Positions 1 through 12,077 of a stretch of DNA of 64,000 nucleotides are shown piece by piece; the first letter of the stretch is position 1, and each line of letters begins with the position of its first letter. The position numbers were made by a program, and so were the translations under genes. The DNA lies in assembly GCA_016946835.1 (NCBI GenBank), contig JACVTC010000003.1, forward strand, positions 2,812,501-2,876,500. Direction: 5' to 3'. The notes beneath the pieces were generated by a model. It had not been told where the DNA came from and did not search any database. It saw only the letters and a list, made by a program, of their open reading frames with translations. The stretch comes from Neocallimastix lanati (nom. inval.). Its lineage: Eukaryota > Neocallimastigomycota > Neocallimastigomycetes > Neocallimastigales > Neocallimastigaceae.

Positions 1-1499
1 TCTATTTCTAGTACAAATAATTTAATCTATTTATAAGAAATAGGTAATATATTAATTATATATTCTAATACTATTAAAAGAAAATCAGATATAATTGATA
101 TTATTGTTAATTTTTACAAATACTTAATTAATCCTTTTCCAAATTTTAAAATCAGTAATTTCAAATCGGACCAAGGAATAGAATACTGTAGTAGAAAAAT
201 TAATAAAATTTTCAAAAAGAATGGTATTAGGAAATCATATTACCCTCCAAGAAATCCTCAAAACAATAGTATTGCCGATACTTCAATCAAACTATTCTCT
301 ATTCATTAAAATGTTTACTAAGCTGGAATAAACTTAATATAAAAATTTTGGATTTTACAATCCACTATTCTAAATATCTTTATAATTTTACTTCTAATTC
401 TGGAATTAATAATCAAATTCCATATGAAACTTTTTGAAGTACACCAGTCCATGTCAATCATGTTAAAGCTTTCTACAGTATCCCATATTATAAGGATTTT
501 TCTCCAAAAAAAAAAAGGAAAATTAGAACCTAATGCTAAAAAAGGCACTTTCTCAGGATTTAGTAATGATTCAAACTCTTATTTAATCATGGACTATAAT
601 AACTTTTCTTTATATCAAGTAAGGGAAGTTATTTATCAAGAAGACACTCCAGCTTATATAACTAAGGATATTACAAAAAGAATCTCACCTTATATTAAAG
701 ATGATATTATAATAAATTAAATTTATGTTTAGATTTATCTTTTATCAATAAATTATTAAGCAATTATACTAATAATATATATATATATAATAATAATAAT
801 AATAATAATTAAAACAATAATTAAAAGGCAACAATTATTTTATTCCAGATGGTAATAATATTATTAATATCTCTGATAATCAACCTAATAATAATAATAT
901 TCTTGATGATAATAACTTTTCCGATAAAATAAATTCAGAAAAATTAATCCAAAAAAATAGAAAATCTTAATCAAAATCCAAATACTTTTATACTATTAAA
1001 TAATATTTATGACAATAATAATCATTATAATTATAATCATAACAATATTGATCCTAATAATATTAATAATAATCCTAATAATATTAATTATAACAATGGT
1101 GATATATCATTAATACTATTGAAGAAGTTCCAAAAATTTTTCAAAAAACCCTCAAATGCAGGATATAATAATAGTAAATGTAATGAACCAGTTGACAAAA
1201 TAAAATTCAAAAGTATTATCAGTTCTTTGATTTACCCTACAAGATGTATACGTCTAGACATTTCATTTGTTGTTAATTTTGGAGCTAGGAAATCAGAAAA
1301 TCCAACTAAAACCGATTGGAAAAAGGCTCATTCATATATTAAAGTACTTAAATGGAACAAAACGTTATATAATAAGATATGACGGTAGAGGCAAAATAAA
1401 TGTACATACAGATTTGGTTTTTGCTGGTGATCCAAACAATAGATAATCTACTTCAGGACACATTATTTTAATGGATACAAATCTTATTTCATGGTACAC

Positions 1500-1532
<33 letters not shown>

Positions 1533-1863
1533 GTTATGACATCTACCACTGAAGCATTATATTTAAGTACTACAAAATTTATTAAGAAAGTATTACAAAT
1601 TAAAAAATCTACTTATGAATTATTTGGAAAAACAGAAACTATAGACATATACACAGATAGTGAAGCAAGTAAAAGTAGTATTATAAGTAGGTCATTTAAA
1701 CCCAAAGCTTTGACATATTATTGTTAGCTAACATTTTAACAATGAAAATATATTAAATAAAAATGTTCAATTAAAATATATTAATTCAAATGATATGCTT
1801 GCGGATCCATTAACCAAAAACCTTTATATCAATAAAACAATTTTACAAATAAAATTTTTATAA
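1..1863 (+). pseudogene. Ty1/copia pol remnant (integrase, RT tail, RNase H)
   Basis: Decayed copia-type polyprotein whose 5' part lies outside the window. Bases 139-309 translate as an integrase core (SDQGIEYCS, then NPQNNSIAD in place of the usual NPQQNG-ER). Bases 424-720 give the integrase/RT linker (LEPNAKKGTFSGFS). Bases 1119-1382 give the end of RT (PVDKIKFKSIISSLIY, then KTDWKKAHSYIKVLKW). Bases 1383-1727 give RNase H (VHTDLVFAGDPN, STSGHI, STTEALYLS, YTDSEAS). Bases 1761-1863 give the usual copia C-terminus (LKYINSNDMLADPLTKNL). Most of RT is missing between about 720 and 1118, where the DNA is ATT/AAT repeat. Several stops and frame changes, plus a run of about 30 A within RNase H at 1501-1530, rule out a working gene. 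Assignment to copia is secure from domain order and motifs. Confidence 0.85.
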
Positions 1864-1888
1864 AGTAAAAAATTTAATTTGAGGAACT

Positions 1889-2092
1889 GTTAATTAATTT
1901 AAAGTTATGTTCTAGCCTAAGTTGAATAAAATATTAAATTAAATTATATCGTAATTATAAATTAAATATAAATTAATATGAATCCATAAGAAGCATCAAT
2001 TAAATATAAAAACATATAATTTTATCTGCACATTAAATCTTTGTTAATCATTTATTTATATTCTATAAATAATAATTTTATATTATTTAACA
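1889..2092 (+). repeat. Copia 3' LTR
   Basis: The segment starts TGTTAA and ends TTAACA, a perfect 6-bp terminal inverted repeat. It lies 25 bp after the copia stop, directly behind the purine-rich GAGGAAC at 1881-1887, which fits a polypurine tract. The 204-bp length is usual for copia LTRs. The matching 5' LTR is outside the window, so the ends are inferred from one copy. Confidence 0.65.
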
Positions 2093-2303
2093 GCAAATCT
2101 TTTATATTATATTTCTACTTTTATTATAATGATAAAAACAAATAGTAATTAAATAGTAATTAAGTTTTGATTTATAAAATTTATTTATTATTATAAAGTG
2201 AATAATTTATAATAAATAACACAAAGACAAATATAAATTATCAGGTTTATAATGATAATTAATAAATAGTAACTTAATATAGTATATGAATAAATAGTAT
2301 ATT

Positions 2304-2305
2304 AC

Positions 2306-2342
<37 letters not shown>

Positions 2343-2367
2343 ATTATTATTATTATTATTATTATTT
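2304..2367 (+). repeat. (ATT)n microsatellite
   Basis: About 60 bp of near-perfect ATT triplets, just downstream of the NST1-like stop codon and probably within or near its 3' untranslated region. Confidence 0.9.
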
Positions 2368-2421
2368 TATAAATTATTTTTTTAGATTTTTCCTTAAAAT
2401 AATATAATTTCAAAATTATTA

Positions 2422-3089
2422 TTATTCCTTATTTAATAAACATTGAAGAATTTCTAAAGAATTTTTATTCATTAAATGCTTTTTATTATTAGAATCATTT
2501 TTTCCATGATTAAATAAAGTAGACTGAGATCCTAAATTATTTTTAGACTTATTTTTATATTCTGATGAACTACTTATATTTCTATTATCATCAAAATTTA
2601 TGGGATATTGACTATTTGTAGTAATGGGTGATGATAATGATTCTAATGTATCCGTTAATATATTTGTAGTATTAATTAAATTATTTGTACCATTATAATG
2701 ATTTGAATTATGATTATTTTGAATATTATTAAAATTGTACGGTGGTGCATTAATATTCATCATAGGATTAAAATCTATCATATTATGTGAATATTCTGTA
2801 TTTAACATTAAATTATTATTTGTATTTATAATTTTATTAGTATATTTATCAATGGTTTGATTTAATGGTAAATTATTTACATTTGAAGTAAGATTCATAG
2901 ATAAAATATTTATTTCATTTTTTGATAAAAATGAATTAGGTAATGGATTTAAAATATTATTTGAATAATGATTATTCAATTCTTGATTTGGATCTATTTA
3001 TTTTATAAATAATTTATTATAATAAATATTAATGATGTTATAATATAATTATACTTATTATATACGCTAGTATATGTATATATTCAAAA

Positions 3090-3132
<43 letters not shown>

Positions 3133-6100
3133 ATTATTATTTATAATTAATTCACTTACTAATAACTGGTGATGAATTAGAAAAATCATTAATAAATTCA
3201 GGTACAAATAACTTATTATTATTAGTATTTTTTAATAACGGATTTATTATATTTTGTTGGTGATAAGGATTAAATTTCATTTTTTGAGCATCACTATAAA
3301 AGGTATTATCATTATTATTATAAAAGTCTGTATTCATATTTAATGAATTGATAAGTTGATCTTTATTAAATAATTCTTGATTATTACTTTTTCCATTTTT
3401 TCTTGAATTCAAAGAATTTAATGATTCAAAATGAGAATTTAACTTTGTTTCAGATAAACTTAATTTATTTGACATTATATTATCTTCACCACTATCAATA
3501 TTTGATTTAGAATTAGAGTTATCATTAATTATTTCATTATTATTTGTTGAAGTAGATGTTTTATTTTCATTTATTTCTTCATTTGATTTACTATTAGTAT
3601 TTATTAATGGTGAATTACTAATTAAGATATTAGAATCAATTACACCAACATTTGTTGTTTCATTACTTTTTTGTTTTTCATTACTTACAACATTATAACT
3701 ATAAGTATTATTCATATCTTGATTATTTTGAAGAATAGGACTTGATAATAAATTTGGTATTCTAATAATATTATTATTATTACTTGAAATAGATGACATT
3801 GAACTACTTTTTTGCATTAAAAATGGTGTATTATCTAATGGATTATTAACAGAAAATTGTGGAGAATAATTTCCTATCAAATTTGATTCTGTTAAGTTAT
3901 TAATTGAATTACTTCTATTATTTAGAGCCATTTGGTGATATGGTAATGGTGAATTAATATTTAATAATGGTAAATGTGGTTGTTGATAATTAAAATAAGA
4001 AATAGTATTTGGAGTATTGGGTATTTTATTATATAATGAAGACTGATGGGATTGTAATATAGGTCCTTCATTTTGTGAATTATTAAGTAATGATGATTCA
4101 TTATAATTTTTATTAAATAAAGTATTTTTATTGTTAGTTATACTTGATATCACTGATGATTGTTGTTTCATTAATAATGATTGTGATGTATTATTATTTA
4201 ATATATTTTGATTAAGAAGGACATCTGCTAAAGAATTATTTGAAATCATATTTATATATGTATTATCGGATTCAATTGGCAATATTGGATTCAATATAAT
4301 ATTACTATCATTATTATTATCATTATTATTATCATTATTATTAGAATTGTCATTAGTATTCTCATTAATATTAATATTATTATTATTAATATTTTGATTA
4401 GACTTTGGAGTTGACGAATTACTTGTATTCATTGTCATATGAATATTTTCATTAATCCATGAAAATGGTGATTCTATTTCTGAATTTGCTTCACTATTAT
4501 TGCGACTTTCACCAATAATTCCTACTTTCAAGTTATACTTGTTTTTATTATCTTTATTATATGATTTAATATCATTGTCAACATTAATAGTATCATTTTT
4601 ATTTTTATCATCATTTTTATCTTCAATACTATTGTTTATATAAAGCTTATTATTATTTTTTGCATTATTAATTTTTTCATCATTAGAACCATCTTTATCA
4701 TCAATAGTATTGTTTATTAATTCTTCTTTATGTTCTTTAATAATTTTCTTATCATTCTTTTTAGATATTTTATTTTCATTACTGCTTTGTTTATTTTTTA
4801 TTTGTTGCTGCTCTTTTATTTCTTTTTTTTTAATTTCATTTAATTCATTTAATATATTTCTCAACATAATATTATCATTTTTCTTTTTTTCAATTAATTT
4901 TTCCCATTTTATATTTCTATTTTCAATATCTTCTTTTTTTTGATTTAATTCAATTATTTTCTTTTCAAGCTATCATTATTTTAATTAATATTATAATATA
5001 TAATATATTAATATAATTAGTAATAATTTTAACACTTAGTAATATAAATTCTTTATTATTTTATTTTTTATCTATTAACTTTTTGAATACTATCAGCATC
5101 TGCATTTTGTGCTTTTTTCAATTTTAGTATTTGTCTTTTTATTCTCTTTTTTTCATTTTTCTTCGCTTTATTTTTTTCATTTTCATCTATTATTGATTTT
5201 TCTTGCTCTAATTCCTTAAATAACTTTTGTTGATTTAAATAAGCAATCTTTTATTTTATTATGTATTAAAAATTATTCAAATTTAGTAATGAATTATCAA
5301 ATGATTTTTAATTAATATAAAGTTTTGTATATTACATGTTGCTTATAAGCTTGTAGAATTCTATGTTCAAACATTCTTACTGATATAACATGAAATACTT
5401 TATTAAGTGAACCATTTTCCTTTTTATTATTATTAATTTAAAACCATTTAATAAACATAAATTATATAAATATAAATATATACTAATATTAATTATATAT
5501 GTTATATTAACGTATTAACATACCTCCCTATCGTCATTAATTTCATTTTCATTTTCAATTTCGATTTTGTTTATTTCTTCATTTTCTTCATCTTCATCAT
5601 AAATTTCTTTTAAATCACTTTCATTGTCATCTGAATTATTTTGATAAGATTCTTCTATATCTATATCAGAAAACTGTTTTTTAGCTATTACCTTAGCTAA
5701 TTCTTTAAATTTCTGTTCGTTCAATAAACCTTCTTCAATTAAAGGCATTACATCTTTTTCTGGTATTAAATATTGTATAAAGTCATTTTATTAAAGTAAA
5801 CAGCATAAATTTAAATTTCATTACTTATTATATCAAAAAAGTTTAATATTTACCATGAATACTTCCATTATTTTTAAATGATTTATCAGATTCGGATTTG
5901 GTTGAGAAAAATTCATCTTTATATCAAAATTTAAAAAGAATAAATTAACATCTATTTTTAAATATATTAATAAATATGAATCATATAAATAATTTTACTT
6001 CGTGAATTTTCATCATCTTTCGAAAATTTTTCTAATTCTGCATAGTACATTTCGTAAAATAAATCTATGTCAGTATTTATTGAATTCCTATTGAAAAATA

Positions 6101-6656
6101 ATATAAGTAAATTTAATTTAATAGAATTGAAAATTTATGTCTTTATACAAGAAATTTATGGAAATTTATTTTTTTTACTCTTTATACTTTCTTAACCTTT
6201 TAAGGACATTTTCTTTTTCTATATTTATTATGCTTAAACGTTTACTTGAAGGTAAATCATTCCAAAATTGCCTTATATTATTTTTCATCGCAATTACTAT
6301 TTTATTGCGTATTTTTATATATTTGATTTTATACATTATTATAGATTTTGTATTATTTTCAAATTTATCAAATTTTTATATATTTATATATATATTTATA
6401 CCTGCTTCATTTCTTTCAGGGTCTTTTGAAGCATTCTTTTTTTGTTTTAAAAAAAAATATTTTAAATAATAAATTATTTAAATTGTATTTAAATTTATTA
6501 TGACAGTCAATTAATTATTTTATATTTATAGTTCATACCTTCTTCTTTTTTCTTTTCTTTTTTTTTTTTAATACAGTTTGATTTGATATTATTTCTAATT
6601 ATTAGTAAATAAAAGTAGTGAATAATCATTTTAGCATGTATTAACTGAAATTTTTC

Positions 6657-6696
<40 letters not shown>

Positions 6697-6746
6697 TTTT
6701 ATAAATACTTACGATTGCTATAATCAATATTGTCTTTATCATCCAT
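2422..6746 (-). CDS. NST1: NST1-like stress response/salt tolerance protein, 11 exons
   Basis: Reconstructed from splice sites. Exons: 6746-6713, 6594-6539, 6435-6402, 6296-6197, 6087-5999, 5916-5854, 5759-5524, 5419-5336, 5247-5080, 4969-3160, 2993-2422. All ten introns are GT-AG and 82-166 nt long. Every phase joins, giving 3246 nt (1081 residues plus stop). The signature of fungal Nst1 is present in order. Residues 42-104 hold QFWNDLPSSKR, IEKENVLKR and DLFYEMYYAELEKF (family: FW-LS-EERR-L--IEKEAVLKK, then LYDAYYEELE). NNGSIHG follows near residue 125, then an acidic stretch (126-203), VRMFEHRILQAYK (204-231) and a Lys/Glu coiled coil (232-310). The remaining ~770 residues are Asn/Ser-rich low complexity. 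Nst1 proteins are large cytoplasmic coiled-coil proteins linked to stress and RNA handling; the biochemical role is unclear. The Cys-rich linker seen in other fungi is absent. The N-terminal exons, small and Lys-rich, are least certain. Confidence 0.85.
3087..3129 (+). repeat. Poly-A and (AT)n tract in NST1 intron 10
   Basis: A run of about 21 A followed by about 22 bp of AT dinucleotides, inside the last intron (3159-2994) of the NST1-like gene. Confidence 0.9.
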
Positions 6747-8145
6747 TTTTATATTAATATTAGTGTTAATATTATTATTACTTTTTTTTTTTTTTAATAC
6801 TTAATATCTATCTATTTATTTATATATTCTATTTCCTTATATATATAATGTAATTATTTATAATTACAAAAATGTTTTCAATTAGACATTGAATTAAATA
6901 CTATTAAAATAATTTAAATATATTAATTTTTTAATTGTCTTTTTTTTTTTTTTTTTTTTGTTAATTCTTATTTTATTATATGGAATAATTTTAATAATTT
7001 CTCAAACGTTGAATAAATAAATTTATAATTTTGTTAATTATTTTAAAAATACTTTAATATTAAAATTTCATTTTTAATGATGATTTTATAGTAATTTTAA
7101 ATAAAAAAAAAAAATTAATATATAACGTTTTGGATTATTTAAAAAATTAAAATAAAATATAAATATTAATATAAAAATTTATATTTGTATATAAATATAT
7201 ATTTTTTTTTCTTTTAAATAATAATATATTTACTATAAAAATATTTAAATACAGTTCTGGTTAATAGAATAATGAATTAATGAATTAATGAATGAATAAA
7301 TATATATATATAAATATTAATATTTTGTTCTATGATTATATTAATAAAATTGTAATATGTAAAAATAAATTAAAATCATAAAAAATAATAACGAAGTCAT
7401 TATTAACAAACTTTGTTAATATATTTTATCATGTATACAATAAAAATATAATAAATTATATTTTTTTATTTATTATTAATTATTTATTTTAATTAGTAAA
7501 ATATACTGTTTCCTTTTTTAAAAAAAAAAAAAAAATTATTGGTAATAGATAAAAAATCGTTGATTGGCTATTTTATAATATAATTAAGATGAAATGTTTT
7601 ATATAATTTATTAAGCAAATATTTACTTTTCCTATGCTAAAAATTAAATTGATGGAAATAATGATTTTTAAAAATATATTTATTAAAAAAAAGATGATAT
7701 AATAATGATAAATTTTATATAATTGAAAAAAATTATATTTCAAATTTGAAATTTAATATTTATATTTATTATTATTATTATTAAAACAATATATTAATAT
7801 TAATTCTAATTTTTAAATATAACATTAATTTGTATATTTAATAAAAAAATGAATAACTCAGTAATTTATATTTCAAAAAGGAAATAAAAAAAAAAGTATC
7901 TTTTAAAAAATAATTTTATTATTATTATTTTTTTTTTAAAATAATTTAAATAAAATGTATTAAAAATATTATTTATTTATTTTTAAAATATTCGAAATAT
8001 TATTTTTTGTGAATTATTTTTATGAACTAAATAAATATATATTTAGATGAATAATTATTTAGCAAATTAATGAAAATATATTGAAATGAAAAACTTAATT
8101 ATAATATATAACATAATATAATAAAATATATATATATTTTTATTT
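6747..8145. other. AT-rich region upstream of NST1-like gene
   Basis: No gene is visible on either strand. The sequence is almost pure A/T with short A and T runs (for example about 17 T near 6942-6959). It must include the NST1 promoter, since the start codon at 6746 faces away from it, but no distinct promoter element can be picked out in this composition. Confidence 0.6.
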
Positions 8146-8360
8146 CTAGTGTGTATCGCTCTCAGAAGCAGTGGGAATATTGAGGTAGTCATGCGCTTCC
8201 GTGTAGGCAGATATTGTCCCTTCTGGATAGACTTACTGAATGTTTAGCATTGGCGCTATGACATGTACATAAAAAATTGCTGAGAATTTTTCAAGTACTC
8301 TTTCTTGTAGTGCTTCTCCTGTTCGTAACTTCCTTTAGAAGTGAGACCAATATAACCTAA
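8146..8360 (-). other. Higher-GC island with a short open stretch, unidentified
   Basis: The base composition is clearly richer in G/C than the surroundings. Read on the minus strand, about 44 codons are open from 8389 to 8258 (KGVNNTNIYGLG, then SKGSYEQEKHYKKEYLKN) and end at TAG. Two other frames continue for 20-30 codons each after that. There is no ATG, splice site or family match that I recognise. It could be a frame-shifted gene fragment or a non-coding RNA gene. Confidence 0.35.
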
Positions 8361-8529
8361 CCCATAAATATTTGTATTATTAACACCTTTTGCATATCAG
8401 AAAAATTGCAATTTACTAAAATATATCTATATCTCAATTAAAATATATATCTATATGGACACATGAAATCATATACCTAAATGCAAGTAATTCCCTCTTA
8501 AATATTCAGTATTAGAACAACCCTCTCAA

Positions 8530-9190
8530 TGCAGTATCTTTTCTAATAATATATAGAAAGGAGAAGAATTGGGATGTGGTGCATATCGGAACGTGGCTTT
8601 ATATGAAATGCGGCGTACTTTAATAAACCGTTGATGTAAGGGTGGCTTAAATTATTTTTGATAATAATAATATTTAAATTAATAAATAATAAAATAATGA
8701 AATAATATTTAATAATATTTAGTTGTAAAGATATATTTTAATATTTTTTTGTTAAAACAATAATTATAATATTTAGTTTATTTATTATAAACATCGTGTT
8801 TATAAAAAAAAAAGAAAAAAAAATTAACCCATTTCTATTTATTTTTATTTTTATTTATTTATTTACAATTATTTATAAAGAAAAAAATGTGGTGCCTTAA
8901 ATTAAGAATTAAAATTCTATTTGTAAGCCACATTATGAAATGTTACACCCAGAGAGTTGCATTTCACCAAGTGGCGTATTGATATAAATAATTGAATAAA
9001 TAGATAAATAAAAATTCAAAATTGTTTTTTAAAACTTCTTTTAAAATATTTATTTATTTATTTATTCATTTAATAATTTTAAATTTGGCGAAATGCAACT
9101 TAGTAAAATGTTCCACTCCTTTTATGAGAGTGGGACATACTTGGGAATCGTAATTGTTCATTTCACAATGTGGCTTATAAATAATTTCAA
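8530..9190. repeat. Diverged inverted repeats sharing an ATGTGGCTTA.AAATA motif
   Basis: Read on the minus strand, 8990-8915 contains GGTGAAATGCAACT, then CATTTCATAATGTGGCTTAC. On the plus strand, 9087-9180 contains GGCGAAATGCAACT, then CATTTCACAATGTGGCTTAT. The arms face each other around an AT-rich spacer of about 90 bp. The right arm has an extra ~45 bp holding a CCACTC/GAGTGG hairpin. A third, looser relative (GTGGCTTTATATGAAATGC) lies at 8591-8610. This may be an inverted-repeat mobile element or palindromic LTR debris. Confidence 0.45.
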
Positions 9191-9370
9191 ATAAAGCCAT
9201 ACATTTTTAAAATATTCTATACAATCATTAATAAATATATAAATAATTATTATTTCAAAAGAAATAATAATATATTTTTCAATTAAATATTATTAAATAA
9301 CTATTTAAAAAGAAATAATAATATATTCTATTAAAAAAGAATTATAAAAAAATATTTTTACAATTGAATA

Positions 9371-10741
9371 TTAATTAAAAGACTCTAATAGATCATTTAT
9401 CCGGGGTATCGGATAACTATTTCTAACGGTTACAGCATTTAATCTTCGGTAGTCGATACATAGTCGTAAGGTCCCATCTTTCTTCACAACAAATAATATT
9501 GGCGCACCAGCAGGGGATTTAGATTTCCGAATAAATCCCTTAAGTAGATTTTCTTTTATATATTCCTTAAGTGCTATCATTTCTTTAACTGTTAAGGAAT
9601 AAATAGGCCCGAAATACAACTGGCTTCCTGGAACTAAGTCGATTGTCATATCATATGGTCGATGAGGAGGAAGTTTTTCAGCTTTTCTTTCATCAAATAT
9701 TTCTATAAGGTCTGAATAGTACTTCTTTAAAATTTCTATTGTTTTTTCTAAGGCCGGATTGTCTTCTACTGGAGTATCTAAGATAGACGCACAAATATCG
9801 CTTTCTGAGTCATAAATAATATCAGTTGAGACTGTTTCTGGTATTATGGTATCCAACCGTGATTCTTCGGATATAGCAGCTGAAATTACTTGTTTTTTAA
9901 ATTGGAATTTATTGCCTACACATGATGGACAATGTTTAGCGCAATAATTTTCAAGGAAGTATATTCTATTTCTTTTATAGTCAATGTAGGGATTGTGAGT
10001 TGAGAGCCAGTCCCTACCCAATATACCAGAGATTCCACTTAATTGTATATTTCCAATGCAAAATTCATAAACCTCTTGATGGTCCATGAATTTCAGTTTC
10101 AATGGCTTAGATGTCTGTTTTATCATCATTGTTTTGGTATTTGGTAATTGGACATTTATCGGGGAGGATAAACCTACAATTGGTATTCTGTGAGCATTAA
10201 CAAAAGATTTACACAAGAAACTTCTAGCTGATCCGGAGTCAATAAGCATATTGATTTTAATATTCTTGTTATTAAAGGAAATAATAAATGTTGTAGTCAT
10301 GGTAGTTGATTTATCTGGTGTATAGTTCGCAGATAGAACTTCATTGTTATTCTTGTTCTTTAGATTTTTATTAAACTTAAATTTGTTTTCTCTTTTATTA
10401 TGAAATTTAAATTTGTTTTCTGATTTATTTAATTCATGCTTCTTTTTGTTAAATGATTTATTATTTCGCTTTTGGAATGAACCACGTTTATTTCGGATAC
10501 AACTTTCCAAATAATATTTTTTATCTATAGCCATAATCATGTTAGTAGCCTCGAATAGAGTTCTAGGTTTTTCTTGCTTGTCGAACTCCTCTCGAACTTT
10601 ATCTATAAGTCCCTTTCCGATTATATCAACGCAAACTTCATCTGGCCAACCCAATCTTCCTGCGATCTTCCTGAATTCAATGGTGAATTCAGCCACTCCT
10701 CCAAGTTGTTGTTGTTTGAGAGCCCATAGTTTATCCATCAA
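9371..10741 (-). pseudogene. Element A: Ty3/gypsy capsid tail, protease and RT N-terminus, truncated
   Basis: A 456-codon frame. It starts within capsid ([20 protein letters not shown]), passes a Lys/Asn-rich basic region and reaches an aspartic protease ([12 protein letters not shown], then [13 protein letters not shown]). It enters RT ([48 protein letters not shown]) and stops at INDLLESFN, before the catalytic motif A. RNase H, integrase and the 3' LTR are gone. No CCHC zinc knuckle is present; the basic stretch KNKNNNEV and its neighbours occupy that place. The upstream capsid portion is in another frame (10738-11181), separated by a 1-nt frame change near 10740. Dead copy. Confidence 0.85.
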
Positions 10742-11181
10742 AACATATTTTTGCTTTCAAAGTTCTTAATTAGAAGTGTTTTAAATTCTTTATAACTAAG
10801 TGAATTTAAAGTACCGTCCACCAGTAAAGACAAAGCCCATTTTCTAGCGGTTCCACTAAGTTTATTCACTAAGAATGTGCTTTTTGATACTTCTTCTTCG
10901 AAAGATTTCGGATGGTGCAGAAAGAACTTCTCACATTGAATGATTATTGCAGGAATATTGTCTTTGTTCTCCTCTTCTTGTTCTTTAGTTAATAATCCAT
11001 TAGCAGAGAAGAATGTTGGGATAAGTTCAGTTATTGCCGTAATAAACTTTGACGTTCCTTCAGAATGGAATGGGGAGTTATTTTCTTCGAACAAAGATGG
11101 ATTCATTATATTGTCTTCACCATTGTCTGGCTCTACAAAACTCTTATGCTTGGAAGGGCTGATATCACTATTCATTTCCAT
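10738..11181 (-). pseudogene. Element A: Gag N-terminal half
   Basis: A 147-codon frame starting at ATG 11181 (MEMNSDISP) and ending at TGA. It holds the first half of a Ty3/gypsy capsid ([40 protein letters not shown]). The homologous second half continues in the -1 frame at 9371-10741 (DKLWALK directly follows NFESKNMF). The local bases AAAAATATG do not form a canonical slippery heptamer and the break is in mid-capsid, so this is a damaging 1-nt change rather than programmed frameshifting. Confidence 0.75.
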
Positions 11182-11307
11182 ATTACCTATTTATATTATG
11201 CAAAATATAATTAGTGTAGTATTAAAATATTAATATTTTATAATTTATATAAATTTTTCTTTTACGTTTTAGCAAATATTCTTGATAGCTTGAAGAAGAG
11301 TTATTAT

Positions 11308-12077
11308 TGTTAGAAATTGAAATAAAAATTCTTTTATATCAATTTCTATTCTACAATTTTATATTAATAATATTATTATTAACTAAAATTGAGAAATTTA
11401 AATTTGTTTTATTAAAATAAATCGAGTTTATTATAAGAAAATTTAAATAAATTTAATTTATTTTTTTTTTTTTTTTTTTTAAAAAAATAATAAATAAAAT
11501 TTATTTTAAGATTAAAAAAGAATAAATTTGTTGTTATTAATTTATAAAATTTTATTGTTATTATTATTTTTCTTATAATAATAACTCTTAATTTCTAAAG
11601 GAACTTAAGAGTCTCTATTTATACTTTTTCAAAATTTTAAATTAAATATTGTCTAATCTTAACAAATTTCTTATTTAGGAAAAGATTAGAAGAAAAACCT
11701 AAATAAGTTTCGATTAATATTCTAAACATATTAATCATCGGATCATTAAGTAAAACCGATACCAATCAGTATTCGGGAAAACCTTAAAGATCGATTTTCT
11801 AATTATTTTTATAATAAATAATTTTAATTAAATGTCCGAAATAATAAATAAAAAAAATTAAAAATTGAAAAAATTTGTCCAAATTTAGAAAAAATTTTTT
11901 GTTATGAAAAATTTTAAATAATTTTTGATTATGTCTAAACATTTAAATAATAATTATAACGAATGAATATTAACTAATATTAATAAAATTTTTAATTATT
12001 AAGTTTAACTAATAATTGGTTAACTACTCCTAATTTTTAAATAATTTTACATGTAATAGTTATAGTACATTGTTACA
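11308..12077 (-). repeat. Element A 5' LTR with self-primer site
   Basis: The inner end is well placed. On the minus strand the sequence ends CTAACA at 11308 and is followed directly by ATAATAACTCTT (11307-11296). That is the exact complement of AAGAGTTATTAT at 11589-11578, 34 nt after a TATAAATAG box (11623-11615), the Tf1-type self-primer arrangement. The outer end at 12077 (minus strand TGTAACAATG) is a guess based on the ~770-bp length of the related C and F LTRs. A T tract lies at 11461-11482. Confidence 0.5.

Noticed and set aside
2207-2413. 68-codon minus-strand frame with a long Ile run
   Set aside because: Product of the (ATT)n microsatellite after the NST1 stop.
6137-6469. 110-codon plus-strand open frame with hydrophobic residues
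   Set aside because: Antisense to exons 3-4 and intron 3 of the NST1-like gene; Phe/Ile/Leu-rich only because the opposite strand is A-rich.
10738-10745. Programmed frameshift in element A
   Set aside because: The break is in mid-capsid and has no XXXYYYZ heptamer in the right frame; the copy is truncated anyway.
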